A model generated the notes under the pieces. It was given only the letters and a program-made list of their open reading frames with translations, was not told the DNA's origin and made no database searches. A stretch of DNA of 64,000 bases from Methylophilus medardicus (GTDB taxonomy: Bacteria; Pseudomonadota; Gammaproteobacteria; Burkholderiales; Methylophilaceae), in contig NZ_CP040948.1 of NCBI RefSeq assembly GCF_006363955.1, positions 1,612,001-1,676,000 of the forward strand, given 5' to 3'. The position numbers and the translations under genes are program-made. Within the stretch, counting starts at the first letter, position 1, and each line of letters starts with the position of its first letter. Of the stretch, positions 34,417 to 45,300 are shown piece by piece.

Positions 34417-37155
34417 ATGACGCTTGCTGCTAACCATTCTGACATTGCACCCGTGGTTCTCTGCGCCTCGGCACGTTTAGCGCAAGGTATCCGGCAATGG
34501 CTTCAGCTCAAACAAAAACAGCAAGGCAAAATGCAGTGGCAAGCACCCCAGGTGCTGCCTTTGCAAGATTGGCTCTATCAACTGACTGAACAGGCTATCT
34601 TGGCTGGTCAGATTGATCTACAGACAGCACCACAGGGGGTGTTGTCCACTACGCAAGAAGCGCTGTTGTGGGAGCAAGCCATTCAACATTGCTTGCGCCA
34701 ACACGAGGCATTGAATTTATTCAACACCCATGGCCTAGCCAGTGCCGCGATGGAAGCCAACCGCTTTTTAATTGAGTGGAATATCAGCGTCGACATGGCC
34801 ACTGCCAGTGATGAAACGCGCCAATTTATGCAATGGCGCCAACAGTTTCAGACCTTATGCAAACAAAGCGGCTATCTCGAAAGCGTACGTTATCAAGTCT
34901 GGCAATTGGAACAACTCGGCCAGCTTAGCCGTGGCTTACCAGCACGCATTCAGTTGGCGGGCTTTGACCGCATCAATCCCCTCTTACAGCGGCTGATCGC
35001 CGGACTAGAAGCCGCAGGTGTCTTGGTAGAAACCTATGACCAGCACGTGGTTGCCCAGCCTGCGCAGCGCGTGGGATTTGCCGAGGCCAACGATGAAATG
35101 CGCGCCGCCGTGCATTGGGCGCAACAACAGCTTAATCACAACCCGGATGCCAAGCTCGCGATTGTGGTGCCGGCGCTGGACGCGATGCGACATCTTCTCG
35201 CAAACTTACTAGATGACATCTTTCACCCAGAGGCTTTGCACCCGGCGCATGCTGAAACCCCGCGCTGTTATGAGTTTTCTCTGGGACTACCTTTGAGTCG
35301 CTGGCCGCTCGTCCAGTCTGCGCTGGCATTGTTACGCTTGGCTTTTCAAGGGGCGCCCCATCCGCAAACGGAGCTCTCTGCACTGCTGGCGGATATCTAC
35401 TGGTCACAGGCAATCCATGAAGCAGAGGCGCGCGCCAACATAGACGCTGAAATGCGACGCCAGTTGCCTTTACAGGTGCATGCACAAACGTTCGCTCGCT
35501 TTGTCGCGCGCAAGCAAGCCGATGAATATCCGATTGCTTGTCCTGCCTTGCATGCCGATTTGAGTGCTTTACTCTTACAAGCCAAGCAAGCACCGCGCAA
35601 ACAGCCCCCCTCTCAGTGGAGCGCTTATTTTTTAACCTTGCTGCAAGCCACGCATTACCCGGGGGAGCGAAGCTTATCCAGTGTTGAATACCAATGTCAG
35701 CAATCGTTTCACCAAGTGTTGGCGCAACTCTCAGCGCTAGACACTTGGCTGGGGCCAGTAGATGCCATGGGCGCCCTGCACCGCTTGTCACAATTATGTC
35801 AGGCACAAATTTTTCAGCCGCAAACCGTTCGCCAACCAAACATTACGGTGATGGGCATGCTAGAAGCCAGCGCGCAGCCCTTAGATGGCGTGTGGGTGAT
35901 GGGCATGAACGATCACGTCTGGCCACCTTTATCCCGCACCAATGCGCTGATTCCTGCTGAATTGCAACGCCAAGCCGGCACGCCGAATGCCAGTAGCGAG
36001 GTACAAATGGCCTTTGCCAGCAAAATTCATCAACGTTTACTCACTAGCGCACACGAAGTGATTTTTTCATATGCCCGCCAAGAGGGTGACCGTCTGTTAC
36101 GTATGAGCCCGCTGATCAAGAATATCGCTGAGGCCAACAGCCCTGCAGGGGTGGCGACCTTGGCCGAGCAGTTGGCAAGTGATTGTACACAGGACTGGCA
36201 ATGGCTAGACGACCATCAGGCCCCGCCGGTATTGGAGGGTGAACATGTCAGCGGCGGCACGGGGTTACTGCGTGCGCAGGCAATTTGCCCAGCCTGGGCG
36301 TTTTATCAATATCGCCTCAAGGCACGCAAGTTAGAAACCGCCCACAATGGCCTCGATGCCATGCAACGCGGCGACCTGATACACCGTGTATTGGCTGCTT
36401 TCTGGACCGCGCAAACGACGCTGAATTGGCAAACACTAGACCCACAACAGTTAAAAACACAACTCGACCAGATCGCGATGACCGTCATCTCTGACTTTAA
36501 TACCGAGTTTGCCCAGCCGTTTTCGAGCGTTTTCTGCCAATTAGAGGCAGAACGATTAAGCAAACTAGCGCTGACTTGGTTGTGGGAGATCGAACGCGCG
36601 CGCCCACAACCCTTTAGCGTCACACTGGTAGAAAAAACCTTTAAAACACTCATTGAGGGCGTGCAAATCAAATTGGTGATAGACCGGGTGGATACCTTAC
36701 CCGATGGTCGACTCATCGTCATTGATTACAAAACCGGCAGCGCCCCCGACTTTAAAAACTGGGCGAGCGACAAACTCAGCGAGCCGCAACTCCCCCTTTA
36801 TGCCGCATTTTTATTGCAAGAGGCAGACATTGCGGCAGTCTGTTTCGGCAAGTTGCGTCTGACCGACGCTGGATTTAGCGGGGTAGCGGCAGAAGACGAC
36901 ATCGTCCCCGGCATCAAAGCCTTTAACCACGAAAAAAATAAACTGTTTGACCCAGCACAGTTTCCTGACTGGCCATCGGTGCTCACGCATTGGCGCACAC
37001 AAATTACGCAAACTGCACAAGCACTCAAAGCCGGCGCGGCTGCTGTGGTGTTTGAAAGCGAACAAGACTTGGCGTATTGCGATGTGTTACCGCTGTTGCG
37101 CTTGCCAGAGCGGCAATTGCAGTTTGAGCAACAGCAGGCGGGAGGCGCGGCATGA
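34417..37155 (+). CDS. AddB/RecB-like nuclease subunit (TIGR03623-type DNA repair protein)
   Basis: The 912-residue protein is the inactive-helicase plus nuclease partner of an AddAB-like enzyme that processes double-strand breaks. The N-terminal two-thirds look like a degenerate superfamily 1 helicase core without a good Walker A. The C-terminal PD-(D/E)XK nuclease shows RGDLIHRVLAAFW, KLVIDRVDTLPDG and IVIDYKTGSAPDF with the catalytic Asp and Lys, then QLPLYAAFL. Only isolated cysteines (CPAWAFYQ, AYCDVLPLL) are present, so the AddB iron-sulfur cluster is not obvious. Its stop overlaps the helicase start by four bases (ATGA). Confidence 0.85.
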   Translation: MTLAANHSDIAPVVLCASARLAQGIRQWLQLKQKQQGKMQWQAPQVLPLQDWLYQLTEQAILAGQIDLQTAPQGVLSTTQEALLWEQAIQHCLRQHEALNLFNTHGLASAAMEANRFLIEWNISVDMATASDETRQFMQWRQQFQTLCKQSGYLESVRYQVWQLEQLGQLSRGLPARIQLAGFDRINPLLQRLIAGLEAAGVLVETYDQHVVAQPAQRVGFAEANDEMRAAVHWAQQQLNHNPDAKLAIVVPALDAMRHLLANLLDDIFHPEALHPAHAETPRCYEFSLGLPLSRWPLVQSALALLRLAFQGAPHPQTELSALLADIYWSQAIHEAEARANIDAEMRRQLPLQVHAQTFARFVARKQADEYPIACPALHADLSALLLQAKQAPRKQPPSQWSAYFLTLLQATHYPGERSLSSVEYQCQQSFHQVLAQLSALDTWLGPVDAMGALHRLSQLCQAQIFQPQTVRQPNITVMGMLEASAQPLDGVWVMGMNDHVWPPLSRTNALIPAELQRQAGTPNASSEVQMAFASKIHQRLLTSAHEVIFSYARQEGDRLLRMSPLIKNIAEANSPAGVATLAEQLASDCTQDWQWLDDHQAPPVLEGEHVSGGTGLLRAQAICPAWAFYQYRLKARKLETAHNGLDAMQRGDLIHRVLAAFWTAQTTLNWQTLDPQQLKTQLDQIAMTVISDFNTEFAQPFSSVFCQLEAERLSKLALTWLWEIERARPQPFSVTLVEKTFKTLIEGVQIKLVIDRVDTLPDGRLIVIDYKTGSAPDFKNWASDKLSEPQLPLYAAFLLQEADIAAVCFGKLRLTDAGFSGVAAEDDIVPGIKAFNHEKNKLFDPAQFPDWPSVLTHWRTQITQTAQALKAGAAAVVFESEQDLAYCDVLPLLRLPERQLQFEQQQAGGAA

Positions 37156-40100
37156 TTCCACGAGACAGCCACTTATCAGCCGCTCTCGCCCTCGATGCCA
37201 GCCATCGTGAGCGCGCGCTGGCTTTGGAATCGTTTATTGTAGAGGCCCCGGCCGGGGCGGGGAAAACCGAGTTATTGACCCAGCGCTTTCTGAAATTGCT
37301 GCAAACCGTGCAAGCACCAGAAGAAATTATCGCCATCACCTTTACCAACAAAGCTGCATCAGAAATGCGCGCGCGTATTCTTGACAGCTTACTTTTAGCC
37401 GCTGGGGGTATCCCGCCCGAGGCTACGCATAAAAAAATCACTTACGATCTCGGTCAACAAGCCTTACAGCGTTCAGCTGCCTTGCAGTGGCAATTGCTCG
37501 AGAGCCCGTCCCGGTTGCGCATTTACACCATCGACTCACTCTGCGCCAACTTGGCGCGGCAAATGCCGTTAATGAGTCGCTTTGGCACCCAACCGGCCGT
37601 GACTGAAGATGCTTGGACCTATTACCGAGAAGCCGCTAACTTGGCTTTGCAAGCGATGGATGAGCCCATACTGGGCGAACCGGTACGTCTGGTGTTGCGC
37701 TACATGGATAATGACCAGTACAAACTGGAAACACTGCTCGTCTCCATGTTGGCTAAGCGCGAACAATGGCTACATTTAAGCCAATCCAGCGACCCAATGT
37801 CTGGACAATCTGCCCTGACGTATTTGATTGAATCTGAGTTAGCGCAGGTGCTGGCGGTGATGCCTGCCCGCTTACAGCAAGTCTTGATGCCGATTGCCCG
37901 TTATGCTGCCAGCCAATTAACGCCTGCACATCTCCTCTCAACCCTAGGTGACTGGCAGACGCCCCTCACCGCCAATATTGAAGATCTGCCAAGCTGGCGT
38001 GCGCTCGCCGAACTATTGCTGACCAGCACTGGCGGTTTACGCAAACGTCTTGATAAAAATATGGGTCTGCCAGCCACCGATGAGGCCAAGCCGTACAAAG
38101 AGGCATTGACGGAGATTCTCAACGGGCTGGCACAACAAAGTGACGCGGAAAAGCTGCTTGCCCGCATCCGCTTACTGCCGGATGCAGATCATGATGAGGA
38201 TCAGGCCATCATCGCGGCCTTGAGCCAGTTACTCAATATTGCCGCCGCGCAACTCTGGTTGTGTTTTCAAGCACAAAACGAGGTAGATTTTGTGGAGGTG
38301 GCACAACGCGCACTTAAAGCATTGCTAGAGGGCGAAGAAGTGACAGAACTCGCCATGCGCCTCGATTACCGCATTCAACACCTGCTGGTCGACGAGTTTC
38401 AAGACACTAGCCCGATGCAAACCGATCTGCTCAAAGCGCTCACGCGCGGTTGGCAAGTCGGTGATGGCCGCACGCTATTTGCGGTGGGTGATCCCATGCA
38501 GTCGATTTATCGTTTTCGCAAAGCCAATGTCGGCTTGTTTCTGAATGCGGCGCAATATGGCATCGGCGATATTGCACTGACGCCCCTCAAACTCTGGCGC
38601 AACAACCGCTCCTGCCCGCCCGTGGTCGATTGGATCAATCAGACCTTTCAAGGCATTCTGCCAGCGCATGATGCCCCGCAACAGGGTGCGATTGCCTATC
38701 GGCCGTTTGTCGCCACGCGCGCCGATGCCAGTGGTGCAGGCGTATTTGTGCACCCGCTATTACACCCAAGCAACACTGAAGACGAAGCGCCCGCCAATAT
38801 CCGCCATACCGAAGCGGAACATATCATTCGCATCATTCAGCAAACACGGGCGACGCATCCCGAGGCCACCATCGCCGTGTTGGTACGCGCCCGCAAACAT
38901 TTGCATGCGCTGGTCAGCGAGATACGCAGAAACCATCGCACACTGAGTTTTCAGGCGGTCGAAATTGAAGAATTGGCCAATCGTCAAATTGTGCAAGACT
39001 TGCTCACGCTCACCTACGCCTTGCATCAGCAGGCCGACCGCGTTCACTGGCTGGCGCTATTACGCGCGCCTTGGTGCGGTTTAACGCTGGCTGACTTGCA
39101 CGCGCTCGTCGGTCGCGATAGCCATCAGAGCATTTTAAGCTTATTGCAAGACGCGCAACGTCTGTCACAATTAAGCGCCGATGGCCAGCAACGCGCCCGC
39201 CATGTTCGAGAGGTGATGCAAACTGCCTTGCAATGGCGTGGCCGCTCGCCAGTCAGCCGCTGGGTGCATAACACTTGGTTGCGGCTCGGCGGCGCACAAT
39301 GCCTATGGCATAAAAACGATGTCCAAGACGTACAAGCTTTTTTTGCCCGTATCGCAGCGCTCGAACAACAAGGTCAATTTAATCCGCAAGCATTGGCTGA
39401 CGATGTACAAAAGCTCTACGCTGCGCCGGATGCAACGGCAGACGCCAGTCTACAATTCATGACCATCCACAAATCCAAAGGCTTAGAGTTTGACACGGTC
39501 ATTCTGCCGGGCTTGGATGGGGGCAACCCCCCAGATGACGCCAAACTGGTGATTTGGGAAGAAGTCACCATGGCACACAGTCGTACCGCGCTGGTGGCGG
39601 CCCCATTTGTGCCGACCGCGCGCAAACGCGCGCAAACCACCGTCACCGCCTATGATTATTTAAATGATCTGGATAAAACGCGTGCAGCCTATGAAGATGC
39701 GCGTGTCCTTTACGTCGCTGCCACCCGTGCTGAGCGTCAGCTGCATTTACTAGGCGCTGCCAAGCTCGACAAAAACGGAGACCCACAAGCACGTAAAAAT
39801 ACGTTTTTACAGCTATTATGGCCCACGATTCAGCCATGCTTCACGGCAGAAAACGATATTGTGCGTCGCTACCCAGGGGCTCAACAGGTCGCGGACATTC
39901 GGCAGTTTGTACCGCGGTTGATTCGCGTGCGCAACGCACAAACGCCTGCGCTGTTACAAGACTCTGCGCTGACTACACACACGCTAACGCAGTCTACGAC
40001 AGAGGCGATCCGTCCGCTGCATCAACTAGAGGCAGACATGGGCACGCTCGCGCATTTGTACTTGCAACTCATCGCGGAACAGGGTCTCGACGCTTGGCAG

Positions 40101-40532
40101 CAGCATGAAAAAACCGCATTCTTTGGGCTTCAAGCGGCCATGCAACGTTGGTTCAAACAAAGCGGCTATCCGCGCGATGAGGCGACCCAAGCGGCGGTAC
40201 AGGTGGCGCATTTGCTCAACACCACCTTGCAATCAGCAGATGGCCGGTGGGTATTAGCGCCTCACGCACAAGCCAGCGCCGAGCTTGCGATTGAGCAGTT
40301 AAGCGCCGGTAAAAAGGTGATCGACCGCACCTTTGTTGCTGACGGTGTGCGTTGGATCGTTGACTATAAATCGATGCCAGTTTCGAAAGAGGAGAATCTC
40401 ACCCAATTAGCACGGGCATTTAAGCCGCAATTGGCTGACTATGCGCGACTATTTAGCGCAGAGGGCTTGCCCATACAAACAGCCATTTTATTTTTAAGTG
40501 TCGGCAAGCTAGTGCCGGTGGAAATTGACTAA
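37152..40532 (+). CDS. AddA/UvrD-like helicase-nuclease
   Basis: The 1126-residue protein is the motor partner. Walker A is EAPAGAGKTELL (31-42), motif Ia is ITFTNKAASEMRARI, motif II is LLVDEFQDTS and motif III is FAVGDPMQSIYRFRKA. Later motifs include TIHKSKGLEFDTVILPGL and VLYVAATRAERQLHLLGA. The extreme C-terminus has a PD-(D/E)XK nuclease (RTFVADGVRWIVDYKS) and ends in a short tail. Together with the overlapping upstream gene it should resect DNA ends for RecA. The nitroreductase gene follows after 9 bases. Confidence 0.9.
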   Translation: MIPRDSHLSAALALDASHRERALALESFIVEAPAGAGKTELLTQRFLKLLQTVQAPEEIIAITFTNKAASEMRARILDSLLLAAGGIPPEATHKKITYDLGQQALQRSAALQWQLLESPSRLRIYTIDSLCANLARQMPLMSRFGTQPAVTEDAWTYYREAANLALQAMDEPILGEPVRLVLRYMDNDQYKLETLLVSMLAKREQWLHLSQSSDPMSGQSALTYLIESELAQVLAVMPARLQQVLMPIARYAASQLTPAHLLSTLGDWQTPLTANIEDLPSWRALAELLLTSTGGLRKRLDKNMGLPATDEAKPYKEALTEILNGLAQQSDAEKLLARIRLLPDADHDEDQAIIAALSQLLNIAAAQLWLCFQAQNEVDFVEVAQRALKALLEGEEVTELAMRLDYRIQHLLVDEFQDTSPMQTDLLKALTRGWQVGDGRTLFAVGDPMQSIYRFRKANVGLFLNAAQYGIGDIALTPLKLWRNNRSCPPVVDWINQTFQGILPAHDAPQQGAIAYRPFVATRADASGAGVFVHPLLHPSNTEDEAPANIRHTEAEHIIRIIQQTRATHPEATIAVLVRARKHLHALVSEIRRNHRTLSFQAVEIEELANRQIVQDLLTLTYALHQQADRVHWLALLRAPWCGLTLADLHALVGRDSHQSILSLLQDAQRLSQLSADGQQRARHVREVMQTALQWRGRSPVSRWVHNTWLRLGGAQCLWHKNDVQDVQAFFARIAALEQQGQFNPQALADDVQKLYAAPDATADASLQFMTIHKSKGLEFDTVILPGLDGGNPPDDAKLVIWEEVTMAHSRTALVAAPFVPTARKRAQTTVTAYDYLNDLDKTRAAYEDARVLYVAATRAERQLHLLGAAKLDKNGDPQARKNTFLQLLWPTIQPCFTAENDIVRRYPGAQQVADIRQFVPRLIRVRNAQTPALLQDSALTTHTLTQSTTEAIRPLHQLEADMGTLAHLYLQLIAEQGLDAWQQHEKTAFFGLQAAMQRWFKQSGYPRDEATQAAVQVAHLLNTTLQSADGRWVLAPHAQASAELAIEQLSAGKKVIDRTFVADGVRWIVDYKSMPVSKEENLTQLARAFKPQLADYARLFSAEGLPIQTAILFLSVGKLVPVEID

Positions 40533-40541
40533 GGAGTCAGG

Positions 40542-41201
40542 ATGATTGATCCACAATCCATTAAAGAAGCGTTGCATTTTAGACATGCCTGTAAAGAGTT
40601 TGATGCCAGCCAACAGATTCCTGCCCCCACCTTTGCGTGTATTCTGGAAGCCGCTCGGCTGTCACCAAGCTCGTTCGGTTTTGAGCCATGGCATTTTATA
40701 GTGGTACAGGATAAAACCTTGCGCGAGCGGTTGAAGCAGCATGCTTGGGGCGCGCCACTCAAGCTCGATACCGCCAGTCACTTTGTATTGTGTCTGGCGA
40801 TGAAATCGCCTTTTTTGGACGCTGATGGCGCTTATTTGCCTAAATTCATGCGAGAGGTGCAACATCACCCAGATGACGTTGCCAAGATGCGTCTCGGCTT
40901 TTATAAGCAGTTTCAGCAATCTGACTTTGATTTAACCGATGAACGCAAACTGTTTGATTGGGCCAGCAAGCAATGCTACCTGCCATTGGCCAATATGATG
41001 ACGGTCGCTGCCATGCTGGGCATCGACAGCTGCCCCATTGAGGGCTTTAAACAAAAAGAGACCGATGCCTTGCTAGCCGAGCACTTTGAGGTGGATCTGC
41101 AAGCCTATGGCTTGGCATATATGGTCGCGTTTGGCTATCGCAAACATGCGCCTAAAGCCAAAACACGCAGAGACTTGTCACAAATGGTTAGCTGGAAGTA
41201 A
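40542..41201 (+). CDS. NAD(P)H-dependent nitroreductase family oxidoreductase
   Basis: The 219-residue flavoprotein has the nitroreductase (NfsB-like) pattern: FRHACKEFDASQQI at the start, LEAARLSPSSFGFEPWHFIVVQD for FMN binding, and MTVAAMLGIDSCPIEGF plus AYGLAYMVAFGYRKHAPK near the end. It should reduce quinones or nitro compounds with FMN. The AAGGAG ribosome site is good. It follows the AddA-like gene closely and may be read through from it, though the functions are unrelated. Confidence 0.92.
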   Translation: MIDPQSIKEALHFRHACKEFDASQQIPAPTFACILEAARLSPSSFGFEPWHFIVVQDKTLRERLKQHAWGAPLKLDTASHFVLCLAMKSPFLDADGAYLPKFMREVQHHPDDVAKMRLGFYKQFQQSDFDLTDERKLFDWASKQCYLPLANMMTVAAMLGIDSCPIEGFKQKETDALLAEHFEVDLQAYGLAYMVAFGYRKHAPKAKTRRDLSQMVSWK

Positions 41202-41345
41202 TCGCCCCTGCCCCCTTCGGATAAAACCTGCAAACGTCGTTATCGGCACATTTTAAGGTTCAGGCATTGGCCTTAAAGAGCTATTTAAAGACCGTACCGC
41301 CTTTTGATACAGTTTGATTTCAAAATAAATTCAAAGGGGTCATGG

Positions 41346-41600
41346 ATGAAATCTGTATTAAAAAATGTGATCGCTTGCAGTGTCTTCATGTTGGCAAGTG
41401 TTGCAGCCCATGCGACTGCACAGGATGAGGCGTTAGCGCGGGTGGTGTTGAATGCAAACGGTCCAATCAAGCATGACGCGGCCCCCAACAGCTTGAACTT
41501 TGATTTACGGACAGTTGCCTATCGCGATCTGTCAGCCGACATGGCCAGCAGTGATGATGATCAAGCAGACAGTTCGGATGCAGACACCATGCTCGCCTGA
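41346..41600 (+). CDS. small exported protein with acidic tail
   Basis: An 84-residue protein with a signal peptide (about 1-23, ending AHA) and a short mature chain. The last 25 residues are very acidic (ASSDDDQADSSDAD). I know of no family. The start at 41346 follows AAAGGGG; the longer frame from 41304 has no ribosome site. A strong terminator follows within 20 bases and a plausible promoter precedes it, so it looks like a real single gene. Confidence 0.6.
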   Translation: MKSVLKNVIACSVFMLASVAAHATAQDEALARVVLNANGPIKHDAAPNSLNFDLRTVAYRDLSADMASSDDDQADSSDADTMLA

Positions 41601-41619
41601 TCTGTCATCCATGCCATTA

Positions 41620-41653
41620 AAATTAAAAAGGCCTGTAAAGGCCTTTTTAATTT
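41620..41653. terminator. bidirectional terminator
   Basis: AAATTAAAAAGGCC (41620-41633) pairs with GGCCTTTTTAATTT (41640-41653) around six bases. T-rich runs follow on both strands. It separates the small exported protein from the converging dedA gene. Confidence 0.9.
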
Positions 41654-41700
41654 TTCATCTCACCCGCAAAACTGCTTGCGCATTTATCTCAGCTGGCTGA

Positions 41701-42318
41701 CTACGCCGCCTCGTTTTTGAAATGTCTGCGCACATACCACGCCACAAAGATCAATCCCAGTGCGGCAATCACGTAATGTGATTCGTGGAAATAGACCTTC
41801 AAATCCTCCCAGTGCTCGCCGGCTTTCATACCAACATAGCCCAACACAAAACACCAGATGAGTGATCCGACAAACGTGTACACCACAAAGCGCGTCATGT
41901 TCATGCGGGCTACGCCAGCCGGGAACGCGATAAAGGTGCGCACTGCAGGCAACAGTCGGGCGACGAAAATAATAATTTCACCATGGTTGGCAAACCAGCG
42001 ATCGGCCATATCGAGGTCTTTGTTGCTGATGAGCACATATTTGCCAAATTTTTCGGCTAAAGGACGCCCGCCATACAGGCCCACATAGTAGGCCGGAATG
42101 GAACCCAGCACACAGCCGACGGCACCTGCTAAAGCAATGCCCCACAAGGTGAGGTCGCCCTTGCTGACTAAGAATCCGGCAAACGGCATGATGATTTCTG
42201 AGGGCAACGGGATACAGGCCGACTCAATCGCCATCAACAAAACAATGCCGCCGTATCCCATGGAGGCAATCACGGCAATGATCCAGCCAGCCACAGCGGC
42301 CAATAATTTTTCTAACAT
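41701..42318 (-). CDS. DedA family membrane protein
   Basis: The 205-residue inner-membrane protein has the DedA/SNARE-associated domain: AIESACIPLPSEIIMPFAGFL near the N-terminus (partly quoted: ESACIPLPSEIIMPF) and FVARLLPAVRTFIAFPAGVARM with the conserved arginines. DedA proteins scramble or flip lipid carriers such as undecaprenyl phosphate and support envelope stability. Five or so hydrophobic helices are visible. Its ATG shares a base with the mfd stop, so translation is coupled to mfd. Confidence 0.92.
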   Translation of the reverse strand: MLEKLLAAVAGWIIAVIASMGYGGIVLLMAIESACIPLPSEIIMPFAGFLVSKGDLTLWGIALAGAVGCVLGSIPAYYVGLYGGRPLAEKFGKYVLISNKDLDMADRWFANHGEIIIFVARLLPAVRTFIAFPAGVARMNMTRFVVYTFVGSLIWCFVLGYVGMKAGEHWEDLKVYFHESHYVIAALGLIFVAWYVRRHFKNEAA

Positions 42319-45300
42319 TATGTAAATTCCTTCAACAGCGTTTTTACCAATTCTACACGGTGATTGAGGTTGCCTAACTGCACGGTCACACGTAATTTAT
42401 CCGGCCCATTCATGCGGCAGCGTTTATCGCGTTGTAACAGGCTGATCAGTTTCATCGGATCGAGGTCTGCTTTGACATTAAACTGCAACTGGATGGCAGC
42501 GTCCGAGGCGTCGACTTTAATAATGCCCAAGGGTTTGGCAGCAATGCGTAAACGGTGACAAGCAATCAGCGCCTCGCCCGGCTCCGGCAGCAAGCCGAAA
42601 CGATCAATGAGTTCTTCTTGCATGGCATCTAGTGCATCATCATCTTCACAGTTGGCCAAGCGCTTATAAATCACCAAACGTTCGTGCACATCTGGGCAAT
42701 AGTTGCTTGGCAACAGGGCTGGCGCATGCAAATTAATTTCAGTGGTGACGCCTAAGGGGGCGTCGAGATCAGGCTCTTTACCGGCTTTGAGTTGCTTGAC
42801 GGCATGATTGAGCATATCCGAATACAAGTTAAAACCGATTTGTTGCATCTCGCCACTTTGGCTGTCACCCAACAATTCACCCGCGCCACGAATTTCAAGA
42901 TCATGCATCGCCAGGTGAAAGCCCGCGCCCAGATCTTCTAATAATTGAATCGCATCCAGCCTTTTTTGCGCTTGCGGCGTAATGTTGCGGTGCGGGTCAG
43001 TCAACAGGTAAGTGTAAGCCTGATGGTGACTGCGGCCGACACGTCCCCGCAGTTGGTGTAACTGTGCCAGGCCAAACATATCTGCCTTGTTGATGATCAT
43101 AGTATTGGCGGTGGGGACATCAATACCGGTTTCGACGATGGTGGTGCATAACAGCAGGTTAGAGCGTTGCTGGTAAAAATCGCGCATGACATATTCCAAC
43201 TCACGTTCGCGCAATTGGCCATGCGCAATCGAAATACGCGCCTCAGGCAAAATTTTGGCTAATTTTTCCATCATGACAAAAATGGTATCAACCTCATTAT
43301 GCAAAAAGTAAACCTGCCCACCACGTTTAAATTCGCGCATCACCGCCTCGCGAATAATGCCATCAGAAAAAGGAGTGTGGAATGTTTTAATTGCCAATCG
43401 TTTCTGTGGCGGGGTTGAAATTACTGAGAACTCGCGCAAGCCCTCCATCGCCATGCTCAACGTGCGCGGAATCGGTGTTGCGGTCAACGTTAGGACGTCG
43501 ACCTCGGCGCGCAAAGCTTTCATTTGCTCTTTTTGGCGCACACCAAAGCGATGCTCTTCATCCAAAATCGCCAAACCTAGATTTTTAAACTGCACGTCTT
43601 TCTGAATCAGTCGATGCGTGCCAATGACGATATCGATACTGCCATCGGCCAACCCTTTGAGTGCCTCCGCTTGCTCTTTGGCCGTGCGAAAGCGTGAAAT
43701 CTCGGCAATTTTGATCGGCCATTCGGCGAAGCGATCACAGAAGTTTTGGTAATGCTGCTCGGCGAGCAAAGTGGTGGGCACCAACACAGCTACTTGACGC
43801 CCCCCCATCACGGCGACAAATGCAGCGCGCAAGGCGACTTCTGTTTTACCAAAGCCAACATCGCCGCACACCAGCCGGTCCATCGGGCGGCCGGATTGCA
43901 TGTCTTTAATGACGTTTTCGATCGCCTCCAGCTGATCTGGGGTCTCCTCAAACGGAAACCCTTCACAAAAGGCCTCGTAGTCGTGCAAACTGAGGGTAAA
44001 AGCATGTCCGCGGCGCGAGGCGCGTTGCGCGTATAAATTGAGCAATTCTGCGGCGGTATCACGAATCTGCTTCAGCGCTTTTTTCTTGGCCTTGTCCCAT
44101 TGCCCACTGCCTAATCGATGCAATGGCGCACTCTCAGGCGGCCCGCCCGAGTAGCGCGAAATCAGGAATAACTGCGACACCGGCACATACAACTTATCCT
44201 CGCCAAAGTACTCAATCAGCAGTAACTCTGTTTCGCCCTCACCAAAGTCAATATTCACCAGCCCTTTGTAGCGCCCGACACCATGTTGCTCGTGCACCAC
44301 CGGATCGTCCAAGCGTAGCTCAGACAAATCTTTCAGCATGCCTTCGGTGTTGCGGGCTTTTTCCTGATTACGACGCCGCTGTTGGCGCACAGTGCTGGCG
44401 TAGAGCTCTGCTTCTGTAATCACTGCCAGTGTGCTGTCAACCAGCCCCTGATGCAATGGAGAGACACCCAACGCCACTGGAAGCGTGGATTTTTCGAATC
44501 CGGCCCAATCCTCAGTCAGTGCGAAGGTCAGCCCGTGTTCGGTGAACAGTTGCGCTATCGTCTCGCGCCGCCCCAGGCTCTCGGCTGCGATCAGAACGCG
44601 GCCAGGAAAAGTTTGAATAAAAGATTGCAGCTTGTGTAGCGGTTGCTCTGCGCGCCGATCGACATCCACGGGCGGGATTAATGTTTTCACGTCGAGCTGT
44701 TGATACACCAAGGCAAATGCGTGCGTTTGTTTGAAGAACTCGTCAGCTTTTTGCAACAAGGTTTCTGGACGCAAAATGGGTTTTTCCGCGTCGTAAGCCA
44801 TTAATCTGTAACGGCTGCTGGCATCCGTCCAAAAGGTCTGCGCTGCTTTGTCGAGATCGCCGTGCAGACAAAGCACCGTTTGCGCTGGCAAATAATCGAA
44901 TAAGGTCGCGGTCTGCTCAAAAAATAAGGGTAAATACCACTCCACGCCGCCGCTTGGGGTGCCTTTACTCACATCTTTGTAAATTTTTGCCCGTTGCGGA
45001 TCGCCTTCAAAATACTCTCTGAATTGACTGCGAAAACGCGTAATCGCCGCCTCATCCATTGGAAACTCGCGCGCGGGCAGCATGCGAATTTCAGGGACGG
45101 GGTATACGCTACGCTGGGTATCAATATCAAAAGTGCGTATGGTTTCAATTTCGTCATCAAACAAATCAATGCGATAAGGAAACGCACTGCCCATAGGATA
45201 TAAATCCACCAACCCGCCACGCACACTGAATTCGCCGGGCGCCATCACCTGACTCACATGATGGTAGCCAGCTTGCGCACATTGATGACGCAAGGCATCC

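Noticed and set aside
35132-35839. 235-codon open frame on the minus strand
   Set aside because: It lies wholly inside the addB-like gene on the other strand, has an Arg/Ala-rich composition typical of shadow frames, and no ribosome site.
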